Assembly: GCF_000327385.1 (NCBI RefSeq)
Contig: NW_008708400.1
Location: forward strand, 359,707-423,706
Origin: Lottia gigantea
Taxonomy: Eukaryota > Mollusca > Gastropoda > Lottiidae
Direction: 5' to 3'
Length of the DNA: 64,000 bases
The position numbers and the translations under genes were made by a program. Under the pieces are notes generated by a model. The model ran no database searches, had not been told where the DNA came from, and saw only the letters and a list, made by a program, of their open reading frames with translations. Shown in pieces: positions 1 to 14,400 of this stretch; the stretch's first letter is position 1; each line of letters opens with the position of its first letter.

Positions 1-726
1 GGTAGTTAACCACAATGAATCGAACACCTTAGTTGAAAGACCCTGCTAATTTTTCTAGTTTTAGCATGAAGAATTCTGTGAAGAAACTGAATGAATTGAA
101 TTTACTATCTGGAAATCGGATTTCATTGGTTAGAATATAACGGATAAAGTAATCAAAGAAAATTGTCAGATCTACTATGAGTGAAGTCATCTGATGGAAA
201 TACTTTCGAGTCAGTCCAGCTAAATCGTTTAGTTTTTCAAAAACAAGACTATATTCACCTCATACTCTGCAATCTCCTGTTCCCTTGGCTACGAGCTCTG
301 GCGCATTTAACTCCTCTGTGATACAATTATTGTTGACATTAAAGGGATTCAAAAGAAGATGTCTACCCTTTGTACAAACACCAGAGACACTCCGATTCTG
401 ATTTTCTTTTCGATGTCTTTAGTTTTTGTAATTCCACAAAAAATAATTATGACTTAATTCACATAAATAACTATTTGCTTTGAATTGTATTTACGATACA
501 GATATCTTAATCATGGAATTACAGGAACCAAAGACTTCGGACGGAAAATCGAAATTGTACATATAAAAGCAATAAATGTCATCGATACAAGGGGGTCGTT
601 ACGCTTTGATGACCAGTTACCAAAGAGTAGTAAATCTTTTCTCAATTCCTTTTTAAGGTGGCGATTTTGTACAAATTAATTAAAATAATATAAAATGAAG
701 TGAAGATTCGACTATAATTTACTCTT

Positions 727-732
727 TTTATT
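727..732 (-). terminator. Candidate poly(A) signal of the kringle/sushi membrane-protein gene
   Basis: AATAAA on the minus strand, about 315 bases past the stop codon at 1046. It is the nearest canonical hexamer I noticed downstream of the gene. The remaining bases 1-726 hold no recognisable gene; short open frames there lack splice-consistent extension or familiar motifs. Confidence 0.45.
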
Positions 733-1045
733 TTGTTATGTATGTCTATTATTATATTCTATAATAAATCCTGTCACATTACAAACTGCTGATATTACAT
801 TCCTAAATTACTCGGACTTCAGAGAGGGCACTTACGAATCTCATTCTTTTAGTTTGAAATCATTGTTATGAACAATACCTCTGTATATTAAACAATTTTT
901 ATTCTCTAATGCAGTTTTACTTTCATTGTGTTTTAATCTGACCAAATTGTTATACACTCAATGTTCTAGGTCATTTAAACCAATCAGCCAGTCATATACA
1001 CTGGTAATGTATAGGAAACTACAGATTGTTTAATGTTCTTTTCAA

Positions 1046-4000
1046 CTAAATGTTGTTTGTATTAGTGGTGGCCCTGACCCGATTCATGAGATAAGATGTT
1101 CCCATTAACACCCTAGAAAAATCACTGGACGCTAGAAAGAGAGCTGAACTAATTAAGATGAAAACACCAACACTGCCTACAGCAATAGAAAACGTTCGAC
1201 TATCATGGACACTGTTTTTCTTGCGAAATGTTCGTGATAAGTTACTCTTGTTCAGAATAAGGTTCTCCATTGTAGGAAGGTGACTTAATATTGTACCTAG
1301 ATCAGTCATATTCGGTGATGGTTTTGATCTACAGTAACATGTACAACTTCGTGAGACCAGTTGTGTCGATGTCAACGCCTCTGTAACGTAACTAGAAACC
1401 GCAATTGTAGACGTAGTCGTAGAGCATGTCCAACAACTTTCACTGCCAAACAGATAATCCGTATTCATGTACGAGATACTTCCGGTTGAGAACACGACAT
1501 CATTGTTATTGGAAATTACATCACTGACACTGTCTAAACTAATGGTAGCGTCGTATGTTGGTGTCGATTCAATGATGGTACTAGATGATAGCTCGGACAA
1601 AATACCAGTTACCGATTCCATGGTACTGGATGTGTCTTCATAAGCAAATGTTAACTCAATAGAAGCTGATGAAACTGAAACCGGATCTGGAATATAACAA
1701 TCATATAGTGAAATGACGAACGAACAGAATCAAACAAACCCAAAGGGAGTGCCGAAATGGGATACAGATAGTCGAAATTGAGCTCCAAAAGCTGAAAAGG
1801 CAAATATTTAACTATACATCTTTGATAAAATATTTCTCAAACATACCACAAAGATATTCGATAATTTTCCATTCTTTTAAATAAAATGAACACACATATA
1901 GAATCTTTGTCGCATTGGTCTTTGAACATGCCGAGTCAAACACAGATCTATAGCTATTGTGAAAATAAACTGCGTCACTTCCTGTGTGATAAAAACACTG
2001 ATAGACGTTTGATAGGAACTGGCTGTCGACGGATTGTGGTGATAATGTCATAGTAGCCATATTGGAGGATTTTGCTGAAAAATATCAATTATTAATGAAT
2101 TAGCGAATTGTAGAATGGTAACCCATCTTTCCATTTAAGCTATTTCACATGTTAGTGATGGGGAATATCATTTACATATAAAAGGCATCAAAGTCCACAG
2201 GTACAATTAAGACTAATTTAAATGATTTAGGGACACTTAAAGCCTCCTGAAATACCACCACCCCAACACTCAACTCTACTATCTGTATTATGATTTGTCT
2301 CAGTATAGTGTCACTGGTAAAACGATAAAACAAACAACAATTTCATATTCAAGGTCTAACGACAGCCCTCTTAAATATTCGTCAAACTGACTTTTCGACC
2401 TGATAAACACCGCGTCACAAAATGCTACCGCTGGGGCGGAGACAAATTTGATTGGTTGAAGAGGACGTCATCGAGTTAAACAAAAGGTTAATTTGATACA
2501 CAAATCAAAAAATGGAACAAAAGTTTTTTATAATTGTTATTGGACTGCCTGAGAAGAGGTGCTTTATATCCAGATCAACAACAAGTAGATTTAAAGTTCG
2601 CCTGGATTTCCAACAAGTTCAATGTATCTCAGATAAAATGGAAGGAAGAAAAGATATATTGTCATGGACAAGAGAAATTTTTCATGACAGAACTGTTGGG
2701 TGTTGAGTTCTATTTTTAAAATAACTTACGACATCCTGGTATATTACAATGTTCATAAACAAGATTTAAACCATCTTCAACAATACACCATGGTTTAGAT
2801 TGATCTAATACGTGGTTTCCACAATAATTATTAGATGGTAATTCATAATAAAATCTATCATTGTACTGTAGGTCACTCCATGTCTTACATAATCTATTAG
2901 AAGCAGATTTGGTCATATTTCCATTATAACTCATTCCATCTGACGTTCTTAGACAAATGTTATCTTAAAAAAAAATAATAAGATACTTTCAGGTTCTAAT
3001 ATGAATGAAAATGGGCAAGGCAATACAATCTGGGAATTTTCCCCAGAGACTGACCATTTACCATTCATAATTGTCCAGGATTAGAATTTGTTTGACATGG
3101 GCGTGTCAGCGACTGAAAACTCGGGAGTCAACACCGTTTGTATATGTTGCTTAAATTTTAGAAAAATTTAGCGCAATCTGCGAGGATCTTCTTCGGGACA
3201 ACAGGAAGTAGAATTTGGCGTATTAGTTGGTAATACTAAATTCTATACAACGGAACGAAACTATTTTAAATTGTATGGAATATTCGATGAAATCAAATAT
3301 CATAGAACAATTTATCAAAAAAATGTGGAAAAAATCAAAATATTGACATCCCCCTATACAGCCAATAATTACTTTACCTTGCACGATTTAATACTCTCTT
3401 CGTTCATAAGTGATGATAAGCCCCATACTTAGTTTCCGGTTGACCACGCGGTTGAACATTTGCCTCATGCGATTCTTTTGCCGATTGGTTTGTACCTTTT
3501 TCAAACATGTCATCCGTAAACCTGATCCATGGAATCTAAATTTGGACCACATGGGTAGCTGTCTGTGATCAGAATGGTATAAAAGTAAAAAAGACAATAT
3601 ACTTACCGCATTTAGGTATAGAACAATAATGCCATTTAGTTTGCGATATAAAACACCATGGCGAGTCTCTGCCATCATTGCTGGGGTTCCGACAATGATT
3701 GCCGATGTCATCATAGGATACATCAGGAAAGCTTCCAATGGTTGAACTGTATTCGGAGATGGAGACCCATGGAAGGCACACACGCCCATTACTTGTAACA
3801 TTTTGTGTTCCTTTATAATCTTTACCTTTAAAAGAATTGTAACATTCCAGAGCTGAAAAAAAGAAAACTCTTTCAACGACGACGGGTATGGAAAGTCCTA
3901 ATACAAGTTCATACGATCATGCCATTGTTGAGATTTGATCATTTTTGAGCTGGTAGATATTTTCTTTCAAGCAATGATTCAATTATCACTCAGTAGAACA

Positions 4001-7000
4001 TCTTAAAGATGGGTTCCCTTATTTTCATTTATGAAAATGAAAATGCTAATACTTATATGATAAAGGAGAGGTGTTCTAATGACTTGGAAAAATGCCAGTA
4101 TTTCTCAAATGTCCATAATTAATTCATAATTAGCTAAATTAGAAGAGAATTCCAATGAGTGACCGATCAAGACAGGTCAAAAAGTATTTTTTTGTTTATC
4201 CAGACTGTACATACATGGACATTTATGATTGGTTAAAACTCTTAATTATAGGTAAATAATGATATGATAAAGAATACATGATTATTCATAAGAAACACTA
4301 ATTAATCAAAGTTTGCTTAATTTGATACTAAAAAATAAGAAACCCATATTTAAATGAATTAAATATTTTTAATAATATAAAGGTTGCATACTGCCCCTTT
4401 AAGCTTTGGCAATAATTATCAGACTGACGTACGTTCATCATAATATCTTCCTTTAATTTTTACATCACAAAGATTTAACTCATCTCCTCCAGTTAATTTA
4501 ATATTACGAGTTACACGTGCATATGAACATACAAAAGCAACCACAACACCAGCTCCTTTTGATCGTTTAAACTGACAAGTAGTGGCCTTTCCAGAACTAA
4601 GGACTATTACTGCTCTAACTGGTTGCGACAAGTCCATATCTAAAAGTGAAAAAAGTATTGTTGTACAAGAAACCCTATAGCTCAAATACTGCAAACTGTA
4701 CGAGGGCTTTTCAGTTTAAACTTTTTTGCAGCTGTTTCCGATTGGTAGCCGATGGGGTATACTTAGTCAATCTTTTGATCTCGCATCGGAAGTTGGCACA
4801 TCGGATAGAAGAATTGAACGTATATGATGGATAAATAACAACCATTTTGAAGAAAGAACTGTGGAGGAGGGGAAGGTAGTTAATTGCTTTGATTTCAGTA
4901 GGTTGAAAATTGTATGTATTATATCATATTTATTTTATTAATTTTGTATTTCCACACAGTCCAAAGAACATAAAGATGCGTTTACAAATGGTGAGGGATA
5001 TTTGTCTAAATATTTGATTTTATTTCACCTTGACCATCCGGATTATTACCTGGATAGCTGAAATTTAGCTATTAGCTGGTAGAACAAATATTGAAACGAC
5101 TACATCCATTTAGCAATAACGTTACGTCTGTTTTCTTACCGCCAAAAGTAACTGATAAGCTGTTAACTTCATAATCCTGACCAAGATCTATTGACCACTC
5201 GCTAGGAATACCATTAGAACTGACGATATTAACACAAGTAGTGTAATTATTATCAAGAACCATATCATATAAATTATTTGGTATTTCATCAGCTATATTA
5301 TCATACCTGTCTAAAATAATCCAAAATATACATCATCATTAAAATGGCCAATTTGAGATCTTATCTATCTCAGCCGTATCAATAAATATGCAGACTATGC
5401 TGCGGACACCTGTCTTGGTGGCCGATTTTTGTCGCCGACAAGAGTCTTGTCAAGTGTTTCACCAATCAGCCTCGGATACACGTGGAGACAAAAAATCTCC
5501 AGTCGTTCATGAAAGGAAAATGAATCTAATAGGATGATTTTTGGTTTGATATTTGCATTAAGTTTTCAAAACTTTGATTTGTGGCTGGTTCAAAAGTAGC
5601 AATACTTACATTTATATCATCCAAACATAATAATTATTCTTATCACACTTTTTACGTAGTCGGTAAGGTATTTTTGTATAGCAAATGCTGTATTCACAAA
5701 GACTAAGAAAATAGAAACTTTAACCATAATCAGATCTCCTGAAGGTAAGAATTCTAATGCCACCTTATTACATTTTCGTTAATCTAAAACTTGATATAGC
5801 TTACCTGTGCATTTTAATTTGGATGATGTCCATGCTGTACCTTGACACGCTATAACACCATGACTATCTGCTGGAAAGAATGGTGGTGCACAGCTTAACA
5901 GAGCTGTACTGCCTTCTGTTGTATTTGTATATTCTACAGTCTGACCAAATTTCACTGCCGGCTGACCACAATCACCTTTAGAAATTCAATATTACATAAA
6001 ACTTACACAATTTAGGCCATAATTCGCCATTGTTGATGATTTGGGCTTTTAAATTATGTTAAATTAAGGGACTAAGTACTCTTTAGAAGTAATACAATAT
6101 TTCGTTCACAATATTTCGTCTATATTATGGAATCACAGATTTTTTAAACATGAAACAAATATATATAAGGTGGTCAAATAAGAGTTAGCTGGTTTTAGTC
6201 AAAATTACAATTACCTATAAAAAGATTTCCGTATATCATGATGTCACATATTGACAAGGTGGTTGATAGAGTCAACACTATTCTAACTATATCACCATAA
6301 CATTTTGTACTGTCATAAGCCTTGGAGCTGTATAAAGTCTTGGTTATTCCCATAGTACCATCACCATAGTCCATTTCAACACAAGTTTTTTCTAGCCCTG
6401 TACTGTTTTGTATAGCTGATACAGAAATCTTATTAATACTCGCTGAAATGCATACAAAATACGCGAGGACATCAAAATGGTATCTAAATCTACATAAAAC
6501 ATATCACAATGTTGCACCGAATTTTTCGGGGAATCAAAAAAACCATTCCTGAGAAGTCTTGCCACCAGCACAATCTAACATATTACAGAAATAGAGTCTA
6601 GTATACTAGTTTACTCAATTTGCCACTGCAATTTATCATACATGGTATACAATTAACTCAATTTGATTAAATTAGATATTACTAGATATCACTAGGCTAT
6701 CAATGTATTTCCATTATCTCAGATTTATGTCATTGGTTCTACCAGCAAGAATTGGGTACATTCCCCATTGTAACAAAACAGATACGGTTTTGTAAGCTGA
6801 AATGATGGACTATAATCGTCCTGAAATCCATACCTAAGTTATGTACAATAACGATCTTTATTATTTTATAGGTATCGTTAAGGTGTATATCAATAGAGGT
6901 ATCTGTCAGCGGTTTACATGTAGTATCACCATCAACAACATGGTCCACGTTACTTCCATCAGCTAGAAAGGCCCTACTTCCTTTGGCAATGTTTTCGGTT

Positions 7001-9306
7001 TCTGAAAAGAGTCAATCTTATATCCATTATTCAAAGATCGAAGAAGAAAAATCAAAGCACGTCTTCTTTCAAATTGAAGGGTAACCAAAGTTTAAACAAG
7101 CGCAAACAATCGCATATAACGGCAAAAAAGGACAAATTATAGTCAGACCCTCCGTGAACAGTTCTGCTAGCGCCCTGCAACATATCACGGTATGAATGAC
7201 AGCCATCATTTACCGGAACTATGTCCAGATTTTCATGTGATCGCGTGATTTTGGTAGTTCTAACATCAGTGGTTAGTCGTTCGAGATTACAAGTTTAAAC
7301 AAAGTCAATAAAAAGAAAAACATTGCAAGATATTGATCAAAAAATAATGAAAAATGCATTATTAGAATATTAGTAATCCGATAGTCACAATATAATATTT
7401 ATTGCATTGTCAGGAATATCCACAAAAGACTCTAATGCTAGGGACTATTTCCATGTCGCAATATTACCATCACTTGACAAACATACATGAAACACCGGAA
7501 GTGAAGAGTCTCGCCCAAGAAATCACAATGAAATTTATTATTCATTACAGAGGTAGATTCAGCTTTAAGCAAACTGTCGAGGATTTCTGAATGCAGCGGT
7601 ATATCATTATGTCCTTGAAAAATGCGTGTAAAATTTAGATGCTCCGCTCATTTATTTATTTTTTACAGCTCACACCCTAAAGGATACCTACCATTATAGC
7701 AGTAATACTTCGAGGTCCCCCATTTATGTTTAATCACATTACATTTAAATGTGCGACTCCCCTTGGCAATTAGACCTGGTAAACAGTCGTATCCGGCATA
7801 TGATATAGACTGGAAATCCGAAAGAGTTGAAGAATAACTAACTGTAGCTCCCTCCAGATTTCTTGGTACTCCACAATCAACTGAAATATATGTTTATATA
7901 TTATGTATTTGCAAAGGATGTCAAATCATATACTCACAAAACCGGAAGTAAACAATGCAATTCACATGATGGTATTCTTCCAATTCAATTATTTCAGTCT
8001 GATGTTTCTGTTTATCTGTGATTCATAAAAGTAGCAATAACTCATCATAATTGACTTCCAGTTGGGTTGTTTAGCGCGGCTTTTTTACTTGTTCATTTTG
8101 GTCATTGCCTTAAATTGGAACCCATTTGTTTTCGCTTATCGCTACACTAACGATGTGATGCCGTAAAAGTTTATCATTGCCTACGGTGCTATTATATTGG
8201 CACTGTAATTGACGTCACTAACTGCAAAATATGCTTTTATCACATAAGGCCCTTTGCGACTAGTGACGTTATCAAACGCTTAGTTTTAGTGGAATTAAAA
8301 GGATCGAAAATTATAATAGTTCAAATTGTTGCTACCAGTATCCCCGATACACATATATAAAAAATATTAGAAAACCTTTTTACAACGGGATTGAGTGAGT
8401 TTTTAAGTTTTTCAAAAATGATCTTATATCAATCCTTAAACATGGAATTGATAAACATATATACCAAACTTACGTTTACAAACAGGTTCCTCTCCTGTAT
8501 AAACACCATTGACACAAGTCCTCACCAAATCACCCGACATCAATACATAGTGGGTATAGCAGGTATAAATCACCTCTGCGGTCATACCTATTCCAGACCA
8601 TTCCCTGTAAGCATTTGGTACTGGAGGTGGTTCCTTGCATATAGCTGTAAAACGGAGTTACATTCAATGTATGTTGACCATTATTTAACCGCTTTATAGT
8701 TCTACAACTTGGTCCACAAGCCGGCAATTCCGAAAATGGGTGTCAAAATCATTTCCGCCATGATATCATCCATTACTTCCAAAACAAGATCAAATAATCC
8801 TGACAAACTGATTTAAGGTGCTCAATAATTTAATGAAACGTATATTACAATGTCGTTTAGATTTTACTGATACTTTTCAACTTTATTGTAATCTTACAAG
8901 TTTTCTTTCGCAGTCCCGTTCGTATGACGTTATACCAATGAAATGGTGTTTTGGGGACCTGTTTCTTAATAATCATGAGAAATTGTGGGATAGCGAAACC
9001 CAAAGAGGTTAGATCTATTAATTACCGTTTATAACATTTTGAAAATGGAAACTTTGGGCTACTCGCAAGTTTCCCTGTTCCCCTTCACCATGTTTCGAAA
9101 CGAAATACAGACCAAATTGAACATTTCTTCAAAAACAAAATTGTTGGAACTACGTAATTGCATACAATTTAGGGATTGCTAAGTGTTTTTTGAAAGAGGA
9201 TATGATCCACAGAATAACAATACCTACCCGAGCCATCACAAAGATAAAGAACTGGATTGGTTAGGAATAACATAATGTGAACAAGTTGAATATCACTTAG
9301 CTTCAT
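1046..9306 (-). CDS. Mosaic sushi / F5-8C-like / kringle single-pass membrane protein
   Basis: Twelve exons encode about 910 residues: 9306-9228, 8644-8474, 7880-7692, 7001-6834, 6442-6215, 5975-5805, 5310-5140, 4639-4433, 3852-3607, 2963-2730, 2074-1847, 1686-1046. All eleven introns are phase 1. In order: a signal peptide (starts MKLSDIQLVHIMLFL), two sushi domains of four Cys each, a galactose-binding (fucolectin/F5-8C-like) domain split over two exons (ENIAKGSRAF, then AVDG-like HVVDGDTTC), a third sushi domain, a second F5/8C-like domain over two exons (WSIDLGQDYEV), two six-Cys kringles (SPWCF and KPWCIV cores), a four-Cys exon I cannot name, then a Ser/Thr-rich stalk, a CTCYC motif, an RKK stretch, a transmembrane helix near SIAVGSVGVFILISSALFLA and a short tail. 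The start is the first Met ahead of a hydrophobic leader. Each module is known to bind proteins or glycans extracellularly, so a cell-surface recognition or adhesion role is inferred. I do not recognise an orthologue. Confidence 0.85.
2343..2402 (-). repeat. Dispersed repeat F, copy 1 (pairs with 55424-55485)
   Basis: The reverse complement of this stretch shares TATCAGGT, then AGAGGGCTGTC, in the same order and with similar spacing, with 55424-55485. It lies in the intron between the kringle 2 exon and the four-Cys exon. The family is unknown and only about 60 bases align by eye. Confidence 0.45.
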
Positions 9307-11486
9307 CCTCCTCGGAATATATCTACAGTAGAAGTATTCTTATTAAATTCCAAGTCTTTAGAAACAACGTGTATAGAGTTTAGACACTTTTAATAGTAAT
9401 TGACGATCTGGTCGTACTTTCAAATTTAAACGGTTGGTCAGTTTTGCCTTCTGTCTTCATACTGTTGAATCCAACTGATACGCTAGCCTCCAATCTATTT
9501 AATTACGTTTCTTTTGTTCCGGATAGCAATTATCTACAAAAATCCAGTTTTAATGACGTTTTTCAACCAATGTAAGCATGTCATGTAGAACTCTTTCAAT
9601 TTAATTGAAATTAGACCGAACTTTCCTTCCGTATTTTATTAGCTTTTATTTTCATGTAACAAATTTCAGTGTTATTCTATTATTCCATCAGAGGTGATCT
9701 GTTTAAGTCAAATTTTATTCATACGAAGAAATCAGAAGGGACTTGTTAGACCTTGAATGGACTGGTTGAGTAAAAAATAAAAGGTACGGTAATAAGAATA
9801 ATAAGAAACAAAACAAAATGAAAATTATTGCCAACGTAAAGTCTTCGCTCGAAGAGATAAATTATTACGGGCATATTATAAAAAAATAGCATGAATAAAC
9901 CAAACGTTTTCTGACTCTCTTTAAAAGGTTTGAAAAAAAAATATCGATTACTCAACGAAAACAATTTAGTCCTATGGGTAGTATGATTAGACAATTCTAC
10001 TGTGAAACAATACAATGCGACGATAAACATTTAGGCTATAAGGTGAACAAAAAGAAAAAAAGTATAACGATTAATATGGTGACTATAGTATAATAGATTC
10101 ATTATATTTCTTTATCTACCAGTTCAAAGCTTTATAGGAAGTGAATAAAAGGGATTACTTCCAGAAAGAGATTTTAAGAAAAATTGAAAAGAGACCTAGC
10201 TTATCAGACAAGATATTTTTTGCCTAAATTGAAATGCTAATCCTAAATTGAAATCCATCAGCGTCAATCCATACTAGATGACAAAATTGACTAGAGAGAC
10301 TTGATATGAATTGAAGTGAGTCATCCAGAATCGTTCAAGATGGAAATGTTCCTGAATTGCAAAACCAAGGAAGCATTCTTTCCCAATCCTTACCATTAAT
10401 AAAGCATCTATGATCTGGGAGTCGTGATTCAATTAAAAGATTCCGTATTTGAGCGTTCACATAGTCAGATGCTCAAAAGACATGTGAAAGAAAATTGGCA
10501 AACTGGCGAAAAGGTTTATTATACCGACAAGTTGGGTTAGGGGTGGCAGGAGATGGGGGTGGACGGTTTGGTGGGCATCGTTTCCTTTATACAACAGTAC
10601 TTATACTCCCAAATTCATAATTTTCAGCTCAGACACACAACTGCAATTATTTGAATGTGTACTTAGTTTGATAAAACTTCAATATAAATCTATTAAAATT
10701 ATTGTGAATGCTTCTTATACCTCTATTGTTATCAGCTCAACAGAATGATGCCCATTAGCTAGAACTATACAAGACTATTGTTATATTTTTTCATATAATC
10801 TGTAAGAGTTAATAGAAGTTTTGCTTTCAGGTGTCTTTCTCAATACAAAGTGGTTTAGAAAAAATTACTTTAGGCTTAAATGTTTCATACAAAGTTTCTA
10901 CTCTTCTTGCGAATGGTTCCGAATGAGTTTATTAGGTTTCGGGGAAGGGAGGGTTTGATTCTCTAAGCTCTTAGAAAACGTTTGACTTTCCAAAAACTCC
11001 ACACCTGAAAAAACTTCAATTTATATTTTTGAAAAAATTGAACGTGCCACAATAATCAATGTATAGTCATTTATTATAGGTATTAACTTAAAATTTCAAT
11101 TCAATATTAATAATTCATGACCATTTTTTTCATTATTTCACCAGTCATCTCCATTTTAATCTGTCGGGTACATTTTGGTATTTGGAGTATCCTTTGCATT
11201 ATGGGAAGGCATACCAACATGTAATGGCGGTGTAAACAATCTTTTCAAGAAAAATATTACCAATTTAATTTATTCGTGTAAATTACTTTCTTGGATCTAT
11301 ATATTGAAAAAAATCAAAAGAAACTAATGGTTTGTATATTCATTCAACCTTCTGAAAGGGTAAATTAATACAATCAACAGTCTTAGCTTAGATTGCCTTT
11401 GTTGGGTTGATGAAAAACTTTTAGTAGGCCTAGCAGTTTTACATTACCGTTTATGCCTGCTTATGTTGAACTCTTTTCATTTTTCA
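9307..11486. other. Divergent intergenic region upstream of the membrane-protein gene and LRRIQ1
   Basis: About 2.2 kb separates the two start codons. It holds no supported coding exon; the open frames are short and AT-rich. It must contain the 5' untranslated sequence and promoters of both genes. A good acceptor (TTTTTCAG ending at 11487) sits 6 bases before the LRRIQ1 ATG, so at least one non-coding LRRIQ1 exon lies in this region; I could not place its donor. Confidence 0.5.
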
Positions 11487-11493
11487 GTAAAAT

Positions 11494-14400
11494 ATGAGCA
11501 TGCCACCATCTAATATTTCTGGTTTAATGGGAGATGGAGAAGATGCTATCATTGATGCTGAAATTGATCAACAGCTCGAAATAATAGATCTAGAAAATAT
11601 AAATGATAATGATGATTTTAATGATCTTGAAAATGAAGAAATTGATGATGTTCTCATTAATGAAGATATCAATTTGAAGGATGCAGTCAGTGTCATTTCC
11701 TTTCTATTAATTTCAAGTTAATGGTGTTTTGCGATAACTTAAAGAATGATTTTGTACAGTTTTGATATCAACTATAAGCTTATTTATGACAATAGATCTA
11801 GATTTTAAGGGGTAGAAGAATTCTATGTAATGACATTCTCTTCTTGCAAAATTCTTCAAAAACATACATGACTGCTATTATGATGTCATAAAAAAAAAAA
11901 AAAAACAGGACCAAGTGTCAGATAGCCTCCTATTTCCAAATACTGGTAGATGGAATTGATCCCCAATCTTTTTGAACAGCCTTCACACCCCTGTAGCAAT
12001 CACCTGAACCTTTCACACCCTCAACAATTTTTTTCATCTACATTTCCAGAATGTGAGGTGCTTTCTCAATTCAAAATAAATTCTTCACCAGTTGGCCACA
12101 CCCATAACACCCTAGTCCCACATCCCCAGGGGTGAAAACTGCAGAAAAGTAAAACTCCATTCATTTCATTTCCAGGGGTGAAAACACCCCAGGTTGGGAA
12201 CTGGGGCCAAAAGCTGTTAAAACAAATATCTAGATGACCGTGTCCCTTAAATTTGGAACTAATATTTTTATATTTATTTTTTGATTAGCCAATGCCTAAC
12301 GACCTGGAAGCATATTTTAACATGGTACAACAACAATCTCAGCAATTAGAAGATGAGCTCAAGGCTTGTGATGACGTTTTAAATCAAGCTAATGCATCAA
12401 TTGGTAAAAACGTTTTTCAGATTTGTATGAAACCATTTTCTATGGTCATCAGATAAATTAAATAAACCAATGCACAAGTCTTAACCAGTATTAAATTTAA
12501 ATGTACAGTTACATAACTGATAATTAGTTGAGAAAACAAACAAATATTACCTCGTGGATGATTAATAATTTTTTGTAATAAGCAAGATTTTTATCACAGG
12601 AGTGTGTTTTCTTAACTTAAATTTAACTTTATATTCAATACTTCGATTTTGAATGTTGTTTTTTTTAGCTGTTGCACCAGTTTGTGATGTCTTTTTAGAA
12701 GAGGAAGCTAAGGCAAGAGGGTTAGACCCATTAGAACTACAAAAACAGGTGAAATTCTATAAATTAGGATAAGAAATCTTTCAGTTTTTGAAAATATAAT
12801 TAAGATTTACAAGATATCTGTATTTAGCTTAATACAATTCTGGCTTGTAAATCTATTCATCCTTGATCTTGGCATACATTCTACCTTCAGATTTTTCAAC
12901 TGGGTTTTATATAGTAAATACAATTAATTACTATTTAAATTTTTGTTGATAGATTTTAGCGGACCTAGAAAAAGATGAAGAAGTAGACAATGAAAATGAA
13001 ACTAATGAAAGAAATCAAGGTAAAAGCTTTCCATGTTATTATTATCATTGAACTTACATGAAGGTTGTAAGCTGAAGACCTGTTTGATTTGGTATCAAAT
13101 ATGACTACAACAAAGCTGAGATCTTGCACAGGTCTAATATTATTGAAGAGAATCATTATTTCGAACATCATCCAATGATCATACATTATGTAAGGCTTTG
13201 AAGTATTTAAGGAACTTTAAATCAGGACAACAGATTTAAATTCTTAAAAGTGGTATGTATAGCTAATTTGAACATTATCATATTAAGAGGACTACATCCA
13301 TCTGTCTATATACAATTTCTAGATGAACAAGCTCTAGTGCTGTTAGATGAAAATATGCTAAGAAAACAAGAAATATTCAAGAAAATCAAACAAGTTGATG
13401 AAGATTATAAAGAGAAGAAGATGAAATGGATTGAGGTAGGAATCTGGATATATTCTCCTCTATATCTATATTCTACAATAGGAGTAACAATAATAAGATT
13501 TTTCAGACAATTTGAAAACTTTTAAACTTTTAGCTAGGATTAATATTCTGGGTCAAAGGATCATATGTTCTGCAGCAAATATAACATATTTTGTTTGGCA
13601 CATTAGTTATTAATTTAGAATATCAAGCAAAATCACAGTAAAAATCAAAATAAGTGTAAATAGACATATTAAAGGAAAGATTGTAGGATTTACTCAGTAT
13701 TTGTGCACATTTCCCATTTCAATTTCTATAAAAATAATTATGAATGTTCTTTAAGGAGTATGAAAGTAAGAAACTTGAAGAAGAAAAACTGGTTGCAGAA
13801 AAAGAAGAGAAACGGTTTGCTATTAGGCAGGTCTTACAGCTTCAAGAAAATGATTTGAATAAATTGAGAGAGGTCAGACATTGGTAAAATTTTATTCAAT
13901 TACAATTTATCTTGACTGCAGATCTTGATTCTAACACAGATGGTTGGACATAGTCTTAAAAAAATAAACGACATTTGAGCTGGTCTGCCATTCATGTCTG
14001 GAAAAAACAGTCAAAGCAACATCCCTGGTCCTGAGACAACTACTTGCTTGTTATTGATTGAATGTGGATATGTTGAATTATTGATCATGGCATTCTTAAA
14101 TTAGAATAACTGATTGCTGGTGAAGAAACTACATTCTAATCTATTTTTATATACCAAAATACATACGTTAACACTAGAGTGTTTGTTTTTAAACTATTTT
14201 GATGTTTTACAGGAAATACGAAGTGACCTTGAAAAAGAAAGTGATAAACAGAAAGAACAATTTGAACAGGACAATAAAAGATTTCAGGTAAATCTAGATT
14301 TCTTTTATGGTGTACTTACAGTAGTCTAATTTTCTTATTCTATTGATAAAGAAAAGTTGTAAAAGAACAGGTCAAGGAAAATAAATCAATGAATATCTTT

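Noticed and set aside
485-679. Open frame left of the membrane-protein gene
   Set aside because: Short, no familiar motif, no good splice context; lies in AT-rich 3' flank.
3388-3876. 162-codon open frame on the minus strand over kringle 1
   Set aside because: It is another frame of the kringle exon 3607-3852; the kringle frame has six spaced Cys, good splice sites and matching phases.
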